Shown piece after piece: positions 7,091 through 12,789 of a stretch of 12,789 nucleotides of DNA (its first letter is position 1; the number at the start of each line of letters is the position of its first letter). Both the position numbers and the translations under genes were made by a program. The stretch spans positions 1 through 12,789 of the forward strand of contig CAMWOX010000025.1 of NCBI GenBank assembly GCA_947175975.1, read 5' to 3'. Below the pieces are notes generated by a model. The model did no database searches. It worked only from the letters and a program-made list of their open reading frames with translations, and was not told the DNA's origin. The stretch comes from an uncultured Ruminococcus sp. (lineage in GTDB: Bacteria > Bacillota > Clostridia > Oscillospirales > Ruminococcaceae).

Positions 7091-7897
7091 ATGAAGTTTA
7101 CGAAAATTGCTGCCAGTCTCATGGCTGTGTCCATGATGGCTGTTGTCACGTCTCAGGTCGCTTTTGCGGAGGATTCTGTGACGCTTACAGCAGAAAAAGT
7201 AACTGCTGCACAGGGCAGTGACTTTACGCTGAAAGTGGATCTTAGCGGTGTTCCCGCTGCTGGTGTCAGTGCAGCGGAATTTGCTGTGACCTATGATGCT
7301 TCCGTCATCACAATCAAGGATGTTGCTGCTGGTTCAATTGTGAATACAGATTCTGACGGTTTCGATGATGTCGCTGTCTTTAAGGCAGAGTATTCCGAAG
7401 CTGGCAAGATCACTGTGACCTATGGTACAGTCGGCGATAACTGGGTGGCTGCTGATGGCACATTTTTGACGATTACAGGTACTGCTTCCGGCGAAGAGGG
7501 TGCTTCTACTGCTGTTGAAATAGTGGCAATGGGTCGTCCTTTCTATGACGGATCAAAGGATAAAATTGACGAAGTCTATGTCGGTTCGATCTCCTCTGAT
7601 GGTACAGTCACTAACTACAATGTTAAGGCAACAGCTGGCTCTGTCACAATCGGCGACGGTGGGAACATTTCCACCACTACTAAGCTGGGTGATGCGGATG
7701 AAAACGGCAAGATCGAAATCCTGGACGTTGTTATGATGAACAGAGTCTATGTAGGCGTAGAGTCAATTTCTGGTCAGGGCAAGATAAATGCTGATGTGGA
7801 TGGTGATGGTAAGATCACATTATCCGACAGTATGAATGTTCTGCGGTATCTGGTGCATCTGATCGATAATTTCGATGGCATCCAGAGTGCAGAGTGA
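7091..7897 (+). CDS. scaC: ScaC-like adaptor scaffoldin (one cohesin, one dockerin)
   Basis: This secreted protein of 268 residues has a signal peptide (1-26, probable cut after 'AFA'). One cohesin domain follows (about 28-187), beginning 'SVTLTAEKVTAAQGSDFTLK' and containing 'VPAAGVSAAEFAVTYDASV', the usual first strands of a cohesin jelly roll. A short Thr linker leads to a C-terminal dockerin (about 198-260) with two canonical calcium loops, D201-x-D203-x-N205-G-...-D212 and D235-x-D237-x-D239-G-...-D246. In R. flavefaciens, ScaC docks on a larger scaffoldin through its dockerin and offers a cohesin of different specificity, extending the set of enzymes that can be carried. Length, architecture and position just before scaA match that protein. 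Transcription probably starts at 6916 or so. Binding partners are inferred, not visible. Confidence 0.86.
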   Translation: MKFTKIAASLMAVSMMAVVTSQVAFAEDSVTLTAEKVTAAQGSDFTLKVDLSGVPAAGVSAAEFAVTYDASVITIKDVAAGSIVNTDSDGFDDVAVFKAEYSEAGKITVTYGTVGDNWVAADGTFLTITGTASGEEGASTAVEIVAMGRPFYDGSKDKIDEVYVGSISSDGTVTNYNVKATAGSVTIGDGGNISTTTKLGDADENGKIEILDVVMMNRVYVGVESISGQGKINADVDGDGKITLSDSMNVLRYLVHLIDNFDGIQSAE

Positions 7898-7942
7898 CAG
7901 TATATTTTTTGACAGAATTAAATTTTTACATTTCAGAATCCG

Positions 7943-7965
7943 AGCGGATGCTGTAAAGATCCGCT
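7943..7965 (+). promoter_or_regulatory. Intergenic hairpin between scaC and scaA
   Basis: AGCGGAT (7943-7949) pairs perfectly with ATCCGCT (7959-7965) around a 9-nt loop. It is followed by GATTAAAAA rather than a T run, so it is not a classical terminator. In a polycistronic message it may be an RNA-stability or processing element. Confidence 0.5.
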
Positions 7966-8002
7966 GATTAAAAATTCACCAACAGAAAGGAATTAATTAG
8001 TT

Positions 8003-9847
8003 ATGAAGAAGGTAATTTCTGCAATGACAGCTGCTGTGATGACAGCTAGTGCGTTTGCAAGCGTGATGTCTGCATCCGCTGTTTATTCCGGACCGGATGA
8101 TGTTCGCTTTTATCTGAAAGCACTTCCGGGCGAGGGCTACACCGTTTCTGACGATGGAAGAACCGTTACATTTGCGTCTGCCGCTGATGCTGCTGGCAAG
8201 AAGATTGAGATCCAGCACTTCCTCGATGCTTCTACAAGCGATCCGGCTATTACGCAGCTTACTTACATGGTAGCAAGCAGCAATGAAGCAATGGTTCATT
8301 CACCGTCAAAACTTACTTACTCATTGAGTGGTAAAGCATATGATACAGCAAAAACATACACTGTAAACGGCGAAACATTTGAAACAGATCTGTTTGTAAT
8401 ACCGTTTGGCTACCTGGATATTCTCGGTGAATACAGCAGTGACACAGGTTCTGTTATTGAGTCTAATACTGCTGCATTCATGTGGGATTATGATGATGCA
8501 GAAAATGATGCATTTATCTTCTGCTGGATGTATGGTGCAACAAATACTGACTATCCAGACTATGATAAAACAGCTGCATTCATGACAGAGAAGTCTGACG
8601 AGTTCCCGACATCTCAGTTTGCATTCACAATGGATGATGCAATTGTAGATGGTACTTATACAATCGACTTTGCAGATGGTTATACAGATAAAGGACAGAA
8701 GATTCCGGATGATCCGGCAGATCCAGATGGTCCTTTCCACTATGATTTCACACAAGGTAACACAGTAAATGGTGGTAAGACACCAGCTTCTGCAATTGTT
8801 CCTGGCACCCTCGATGGTCTTACAATCATTGTTGGTGATGGCAATCCCAATCCTCCGGATGATACGACTGAGCCGAAACAGCCGGATGATACAACCGAGC
8901 CGAAAAATCCGGATACAACCGATCCGAAACAGCCGGATACAACTGATCCAGTAGAAGAGAATAAACATGACAATGGCTATGAGTGGTGTGTGGAGAGTGT
9001 TACATTTGACCCGGCAAATCCGCCTAAGGGTAATGTAATCCAGATGCCGATCACTGTATGGAATGACCCGGGTACAGCTGGTGTCAATGCAAAGATTCTT
9101 GTGGATGGAAAAGAATTGACAGATTCCACCACAGATGACTTCCCGTTCACACTTGCTCTGATGAAACAGGGTAGTGCTTATTCTTTTGAAACATTTATGC
9201 CGAATCCCGCTATTGGTGATTTTGGTATGGCTGTTGCAGGAAACGGAGGCGAACCGCAGACCGCAGAACAGGGTGGTCAGGGTCTTACGATTGCATTCAA
9301 GCTGAAAGACGGTGCAGAACTTACAGCAGGAAAGAAATATAAGATTGAATTGACCGCAGAGGAAAACAGCTTTGTTGGTGCTAACAAGGTAGTTCTCAAT
9401 CCGCAGCCGGTTCTGACACCTGGCTATCTGATCATTGCAGGTGAGGAGCCGCCGCAGGATACAACAGAGCCGAAACAGCCAGATGATACAACAGAGCCGA
9501 AACAGCCGGATGATACAACAGAGCCGAAACAGCCGGATGATACAACAGAGCCGAAACAGCCGGATGATACAACAGAGCCGAAGCCGATTGAGCCTGGTGA
9601 TTACCTCTATGGTGACGTAAACAAGAACGGCAAGGTAGAGCTGGTTGACATTGTTATGCTCAACAGATACCTCACAGGTTATGACAATCAGGATCTGGAT
9701 GAGTATCAGACAGTTGTTGCAAACTGCTCCAGAAGCGGTGAGAGCGACGCTGATACAACGAAGGAACACCTGAATGGTCAGGACTCCATTGAAATTCTGA
9801 AATATCTGATTGGTCTGGTAGCTTCTCTGCCGAATAATGCTGCATAA
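8003..9847 (+). CDS. scaA: ScaA-like primary scaffoldin (N-terminal module, single cohesin, dockerin)
   Basis: This secreted protein of 614 residues has a signal peptide (1-26, cut after 'ASA'). An N-terminal module of about 250 residues (27-278) ends in 'GTLDGLTIIVGDG' and resembles a divergent cohesin-like beta sandwich. A Thr/Pro/Asp linker follows (286-316), then one cohesin (325-480) with 'VIQMPITVWNDPGTAGVNAK'. A second linker of DDTTEPKQP repeats (about 485-528) leads to a C-terminal dockerin (533-610). Dockerin loop 1 is canonical (D538, N540, N542, D549). Loop 2 is 13 residues instead of 12 and lacks the usual Asp/Asn-Gly centre (D582, D584, then T-T-K, D594). In R. flavefaciens, ScaA carries enzymes on its cohesins and docks on ScaB. 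Known ScaA proteins have two or three cohesins, so this is a reduced version. AGAAAGG lies 12 nt upstream of the start. Confidence 0.88.
   Translation: MKKVISAMTAAVMTASAFASVMSASAVYSGPDDVRFYLKALPGEGYTVSDDGRTVTFASAADAAGKKIEIQHFLDASTSDPAITQLTYMVASSNEAMVHSPSKLTYSLSGKAYDTAKTYTVNGETFETDLFVIPFGYLDILGEYSSDTGSVIESNTAAFMWDYDDAENDAFIFCWMYGATNTDYPDYDKTAAFMTEKSDEFPTSQFAFTMDDAIVDGTYTIDFADGYTDKGQKIPDDPADPDGPFHYDFTQGNTVNGGKTPASAIVPGTLDGLTIIVGDGNPNPPDDTTEPKQPDDTTEPKNPDTTDPKQPDTTDPVEENKHDNGYEWCVESVTFDPANPPKGNVIQMPITVWNDPGTAGVNAKILVDGKELTDSTTDDFPFTLALMKQGSAYSFETFMPNPAIGDFGMAVAGNGGEPQTAEQGGQGLTIAFKLKDGAELTAGKKYKIELTAEENSFVGANKVVLNPQPVLTPGYLIIAGEEPPQDTTEPKQPDDTTEPKQPDDTTEPKQPDDTTEPKQPDDTTEPKPIEPGDYLYGDVNKNGKVELVDIVMLNRYLTGYDNQDLDEYQTVVANCSRSGESDADTTKEHLNGQDSIEILKYLIGLVASLPNNAA
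8858..8950 (+). repeat. Thr/Pro/Asp linker repeats, scaA linker 1
   Basis: Thirty-one codons encode degenerate DDTTEPKQP / DTTDPKQP units joining the N-terminal module to the cohesin. The DNA copies vary at several bases, unlike those of linker 2, which suggests an older array. Such Thr/Pro linkers are typical flexible, often glycosylated scaffoldin spacers. Confidence 0.85.
8975..9442 (+). repeat. A-type cohesin repeat copy in scaA
   Basis: This 468-bp cohesin-encoding unit recurs twice in scaB (10116-10583 and 10704-11171). At the protein level it differs from the second scaB copy at 6 of 156 positions and from the first at 11. Silent sites are also shared: 9041-9126 and 9329-9409 are identical base for base to 10770-10855 and 11058-11138. 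Confidence 0.93.
9455..9586 (+). repeat. 27-bp tandem repeats, scaA linker 2
   Basis: There are four full 27-bp units and a truncated fifth (24 bp), encoding DDTTEPKQP. Units start at 9455, 9482, 9509, 9536 and 9563. Units 3 and 4 are identical to each other and nearly so to 1 and 2, which differ by a QD/DD change and one silent base. Such an array is prone to slippage and length change between strains. Confidence 0.95.
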
Positions 9848-9870
9848 TTCAAGAATTTGAAATAATTCAG

Positions 9871-9906
9871 GCTGTGTTCAGGCGTTTTACGTCTGAACAC
9901 GGTTTT
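9871..9906 (+). terminator. Strong hairpin with short T run between scaA and scaB
   Basis: GCTGTGTTCAGGCG (9871-9884) pairs with CGTCTGAACACGGT (9890-9903), 14 bp including four G:U pairs, around a 5-nt loop. The last T of the 3' arm begins a TTTT run (9903-9906). The T run is short, so partial termination with read-through into scaB is likely. It could equally end the scaA message if scaB had its own promoter, but none was seen. Confidence 0.6.
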
Positions 9907-9947
9907 GAAAATCCTGAAAAAAATATTTCAGAAAGGAAATTTGTGCA

Positions 9948-12789
9948 ATGAAGAGATTATTATCTACATTGACAGCATTGTGCATGTGTGCTTCCATGTC
10001 CGTGGGAATGCTGCCGGCTTCTGCATTGTCTGCTATCTCTACGGATGATACAGCAGTTGTCAGGGCGGACAGCGGTCTCATGGCTCGTGCAGGCGAAAGT
10101 GACGCTCACAACAAAGGTTATGAGTGGTGTGTGGAAGATGCTACATTTGATCCGGCAAATCCGCCTAAGGGTAATGTCATCCAGATGCCGATCACTGTAT
10201 GGAATGATCCGGGTACAGCTGGTGTCAACGCAAAGATTCTTGTGGATGGAAAAGAGTTGACAGATTCTACCACAGATGACTTCCCGTTCACACTTGCTTT
10301 GATGAAACAGGGCAGTGCTTATTCTTTTGAAACATTTATGCCGAATCCCGCCATTGGTGATTTTGGTATGGCTGTTGCAGGAAATGGAGGCGAACCGCAG
10401 ACCGCAGAACAGGGCGGTCAGGGCCTTGTAATTGCATTTAAGTTAAAAGACGGTGCAGAACTTACACCTGGTAAAGAATATAAAATTGGATTGACTTCAG
10501 AGGAAAACAGCTTTGTTGGTGCTAACAAGGTAGTTCTCAATCCACAGCCGATTCTGACAGCTGGCACTCTGAAAATTGCAGGTGGTGAAGATACCACAAC
10601 TGCACCTACACCGCAAGATACGACTGCACCCACACCGCAAGATACAACTGCACCCGCACCGCAGGATACAACTGCACCGGTAGCAGAGAATAACCATGAC
10701 AATGGCTATGAATGGTGTGTTGAAGATGCTAAATTTGATCCAAAAAATCCGCCTAAGGGCAATGTCATTCAGATGCCGATCACTGTATGGAATGACCCGG
10801 GTACAGCTGGTGTCAATGCAAAGATTCTTGTGGATGGAAAAGAATTGACAGATTCTACTACAGATGACTTCCCGTTCACACTTGCTCTGATGAAACAGGG
10901 CAGTGCTTATTCTTTTGAAACATTTATGCCGAATCCCGCCATTGGTGATTTTGGTATGGCTGTTGCAGGAAACGGAGGCGAACCACAGACCGCAGAACAA
11001 GGCGGTCAGGGTCTGACGATTGCATTCAAGCTGAAAGATGGTGCAGAACTCACACCTGGAAAGAAATATAAGATTGAATTGACCGCAGAGGAAAACAGCT
11101 TTGTTGGTGCTAACAAGGTAGTTCTCAATCCGCAGCCGATTCTGACACCTGGCTATCTAATTATCGCAGGTGAAGACGATCCGATAGAACCTCCGATATC
11201 AGAAGATTATAAGTGGTATGTCGAGGATGCAGAATTTGATCCGAAAACAGACGAAAATGTTCTTGCGAATATAAAAGTTGCCGGAGATCCTGGTACATTT
11301 GCATATTATTTCTTTATCACAATTGACGGCAAATCCCCGGCTGATGCAGATTTCCCATTTGAACTGAAAGCTGTCAAGGGTGGAGATGCTTATCCGCAGG
11401 CAAGTGGTTTTGCAGGCAATATTGCAGGTGGTAAAGCCGCAGGTACAACGGAGAATCCATCCGCTGAAAAAAATGGCTTCGCAACAGACAACGGCACTGC
11501 TGTTACTTATGTACTCGCTGCAAAAGAGGGTGTTACTTATACACCTGGCACAAAGTATGAAGTGAAGATTGCAAACTCCAAATTCACTAATTATGAAAAG
11601 CAGGTATTGTTCCCGGATCTCGAGTCTGGTTTTATCACAATCAAGGGTGAAGCACAGACAACAGATGCTCCCACGGATGCTCCAACAGAACCTGATGCAA
11701 CTGATCCGCCATTTGAACACAAGCAGAAAGAAGTGGATGCAAAGTGGATCATTGGTCATGACACAGTAGCGCCTGGTGCAGAAGTAACAATTCCGGTTTA
11801 TGTTGAAGGCAATACAGACGGTTTCAACAGCTATATCGCTGATATTAAGGCTGCGGATGGCCCTGTACTGAAGGATGGCAGCAATGGTAAGATTTCCGCA
11901 AATCTGAACTTTGTTGAGAATCCTGACAAGCTGATCTTCTCTGCTACTAATTTCACGAAGGACGGCGAAATGGTCAAGGGTGACGGCGATGTATTCTACA
12001 TGACGTTCACTGCACCGACAAAACCTGGCACATATGCACTTGATTTCGAGAATCTTGAAATCTATGATATTGACATGGTACAGCTGATTCCGAAGACAGA
12101 AAACGGTTGGATTGAAGTTAAGGCTGACGAAACTGATTTTGAGCATAAAAAGCAGGATACTGCTGCAAAATGGGTAATCGGTAAGGTAGAAATTGATGCT
12201 GGTACAACAACAGCTCGTGTGCCTGTATCTGTTCAGGGTGCATCCAAAAAGAAAGACGGTATCAACAGCTATATTGCAAAGATCAAGCAGGATGCAGGTC
12301 CTAAGGCAACTGGTGCAGAGGCTGGTACTGCTTATGCAGAACTCGGCTTACAGCAGAATCTCAATGATCTGGATCTGATTTTTGCAGGTACAAATTCCGA
12401 TCAGAAGAAGAATATTACAGCCGCTGACGGTGATGTATTCTATATTGATTTTGAAATTCCGGCAGATGCAGCACCAGGCACAACTTATAACCTGAAGTTT
12501 GCAGATCTGGAACTTGAGAATATGGACATGGTACAGCTGATTCCGACAACAGAAGACGGCTGGATCAAGATCAAGGAAGCTGAAACAACAACCACAGAAC
12601 CGATTGAAGTCGGCGATGCTGGTATGTGGGTAATCGGTACTGCGACTGTTGCTCCTGGTGAAAAAGTAACAATTCCTGTTACTGTAACAGGCGACAAGAA
12701 TGGTATCAACAGCTTTATCATGAAAATGGGCAACCCTGGAAAGGGTGGTGTGACACCGACTCCGGAAAGTGCTGAAAAGGGCAATGCTT
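9948..12789 (+). CDS. scaB: ScaB-like multi-cohesin scaffoldin, 3' end beyond window
   Basis: The reading frame is open to the window edge, giving 947 complete codons. A signal peptide (1-26, cut after 'ASA') is followed by six cohesin-type modules: A1 (57-212), A2 (253-408), A3 (420-567), B1 (597-725), B2 (739-878) and partial B3 (from 890). A1 and A2 are near copies of the ScaA cohesin. A3 keeps the same outline but is highly diverged. B modules form a second class marked by 'AKW(I/V)IG', 'NSYIA', 'GDGDVFY' and 'DMVQLIP'. In R. flavefaciens FD-1, ScaB likewise combines ScaA-like cohesins with a second class that receives the ScaA dockerin, and ends in a dockerin that attaches to cell-wall ScaE. 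That end is outside this window. ATG 9948 has AGAAAGGA about 10 nt upstream. Specificities are inferred by analogy. Confidence 0.88.
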   Translation, partial: MKRLLSTLTALCMCASMSVGMLPASALSAISTDDTAVVRADSGLMARAGESDAHNKGYEWCVEDATFDPANPPKGNVIQMPITVWNDPGTAGVNAKILVDGKELTDSTTDDFPFTLALMKQGSAYSFETFMPNPAIGDFGMAVAGNGGEPQTAEQGGQGLVIAFKLKDGAELTPGKEYKIGLTSEENSFVGANKVVLNPQPILTAGTLKIAGGEDTTTAPTPQDTTAPTPQDTTAPAPQDTTAPVAENNHDNGYEWCVEDAKFDPKNPPKGNVIQMPITVWNDPGTAGVNAKILVDGKELTDSTTDDFPFTLALMKQGSAYSFETFMPNPAIGDFGMAVAGNGGEPQTAEQGGQGLTIAFKLKDGAELTPGKKYKIELTAEENSFVGANKVVLNPQPILTPGYLIIAGEDDPIEPPISEDYKWYVEDAEFDPKTDENVLANIKVAGDPGTFAYYFFITIDGKSPADADFPFELKAVKGGDAYPQASGFAGNIAGGKAAGTTENPSAEKNGFATDNGTAVTYVLAAKEGVTYTPGTKYEVKIANSKFTNYEKQVLFPDLESGFITIKGEAQTTDAPTDAPTEPDATDPPFEHKQKEVDAKWIIGHDTVAPGAEVTIPVYVEGNTDGFNSYIADIKAADGPVLKDGSNGKISANLNFVENPDKLIFSATNFTKDGEMVKGDGDVFYMTFTAPTKPGTYALDFENLEIYDIDMVQLIPKTENGWIEVKADETDFEHKKQDTAAKWVIGKVEIDAGTTTARVPVSVQGASKKKDGINSYIAKIKQDAGPKATGAEAGTAYAELGLQQNLNDLDLIFAGTNSDQKKNITAADGDVFYIDFEIPADAAPGTTYNLKFADLELENMDMVQLIPTTEDGWIKIKEAETTTTEPIEVGDAGMWVIGTATVAPGEKVTIPVTVTGDKNGINSFIMKMGNPGKGGVTPTPESAEKGNA
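10116..10583 (+). repeat. Cohesin A1 of scaB
   Basis: This 156-residue module differs from the scaA cohesin at 11 positions, mostly near its end (for example 'LTAGTLKIAG' for 'LTPGYLIIAG'). The first strands, around 'NPPKGNVIQMPITVW', are unchanged. Confidence 0.92.
10590..10679 (+). repeat. Thr/Pro/Gln linker repeats between cohesins A1 and A2 of scaB
   Basis: Thirty codons encode units of PQDTTAPT type (about 24 bp each, nearly four units). They differ in composition from the DDTTEPKQP linkers of scaA, although the adjoining cohesins are almost identical. Confidence 0.9.
10704..11171 (+). repeat. Cohesin A2 of scaB
   Basis: This 156-residue module differs from the scaA cohesin at only 6 positions and from its neighbour A1 at 9. 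It is therefore closer to a module in another gene than to its adjacent copy. Confidence 0.92.
11205..11648 (+). repeat. Divergent cohesin-type module A3 of scaB
   Basis: Residues 420-567 begin 'YKWYVEDAEFDPKTDENV' and keep 'DPGTFAYYFFITIDGK', 'DFPFELKAVKGGDAY' and 'TPGTKYEVKI', so the A-type plan is clear. However, identity to A1 and A2 is low, and the loops differ. It is probably a cohesin with changed or lost binding. Confidence 0.75.
11736..12123 (+). repeat. Cohesin B1 of scaB
   Basis: Residues 597-725 start the second module class ('DAKWIIGHDTVAPGAEVTIP', 'FNSYIADIK', 'GDGDVFYMTF', 'DIDMVQLIP'). The first strands match the general cohesin pattern of a short beta strand, Pro, and an 'I/FNS' turn. 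Confidence 0.8.
12162..12581 (+). repeat. Cohesin B2 of scaB
   Basis: Residues 739-878 share 'AAKWVIG', 'INSYIAKIK', 'DGDVFYIDFEIP' and 'MDMVQLIPTTEDGWIKIK' with B1 but carry extra loop residues. The copies are diverged at DNA level, unlike A1 and A2. Confidence 0.8.
12615..12789 (+). repeat. Cohesin B3 of scaB, partial
   Basis: The module begins 'AGMWVIGTATVAPGEKVTIP' and reaches 'GINSFIMKMGN' before the window ends. It shows that the B series continues beyond position 12789. Confidence 0.75.

Noticed and set aside
7909..7937. TTGACA between scaC and scaA as a separate scaA promoter
   Set aside because: No acceptable -10 box is found at 16-18 bp spacing.
9455..9586. 27-bp direct repeats as a CRISPR array
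   Set aside because: They are contiguous, have no spacers, and are in frame within a Thr/Pro linker of scaA.
8321..9769. 482-codon minus-strand open frame opposite scaA, and similar ones opposite scaB (10497-11000, 11199-12146)
   Set aside because: The translations repeat low-complexity Cys/Ile/Arg strings created by the linker and cohesin codons, and there are no ribosome sites. They are shadows.

Overview
The window looks like a chromosomal segment of a cellulolytic gut or rumen Ruminococcus, most likely Ruminococcus flavefaciens or a close relative. The evidence is three consecutive genes at the right-hand end that encode secreted cohesin and dockerin proteins in the scaC-scaA-scaB order known from the R. 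flavefaciens cellulosome cluster. Moderate GC, strong AGGAGG-type ribosome binding sites and near-consensus housekeeping promoters agree with a Clostridia-type Firmicute. The assignment rests on remembered family architecture, since no database search was possible.

Left part (1-1852). A cytoplasmic zinc-ribbon/Sel1-repeat protein of unknown role has its own extended -10 promoter and an intrinsic terminator. It is followed by a maltose/galactoside-type O-acetyltransferase. The acetyltransferase stop codon interlocks with that of the next, convergent operon.

Middle (1849-5271, minus strand). A tightly overlapping gerA-type germinant-receptor operon runs AA, AB, AC, with a short GerAC lipoprotein. 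It is the only sporulation-related material visible. A 171-bp divergent intergenic region separates it from a plus-strand CapA-family lipoprotein gene (5443-6732), which has its own promoter and terminator.

Right part (6733-12789). A 358-bp gap holds the capA-like terminator, a strong promoter (TTGACT-17-TATAAT) and an untranslated leader of about 175 nt with several small hairpins, leading into scaC. scaC encodes one cohesin plus one dockerin. scaA encodes a 250-residue N-terminal module, one cohesin and a non-canonical dockerin. scaB is open at the window edge. It carries three modules of the ScaA-cohesin type (A1, A2 and divergent A3), then at least three of a second cohesin type (B1, B2 and partial B3). 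No good promoter is seen between scaC, scaA and scaB, but each gap contains a stable hairpin, and the scaA-scaB one ends in a short T run. This suggests a single transcript whose gene dosage is tuned by partial termination or processing.

Inferred working model, by analogy with R. flavefaciens: enzymes dock on the A-type cohesins of ScaA and ScaB. ScaA docks by its own dockerin on the B-type cohesins of ScaB. ScaC acts as an adaptor that swaps one dockerin specificity for another. The most notable sequence features are the near-identity of A-type cohesin DNA between scaA and scaB (runs of over 80 identical bases), the single-cohesin ScaA, the mixed-class ScaB, the structured scaC leader, and a germinant-receptor operon beside a cellulosome cluster.
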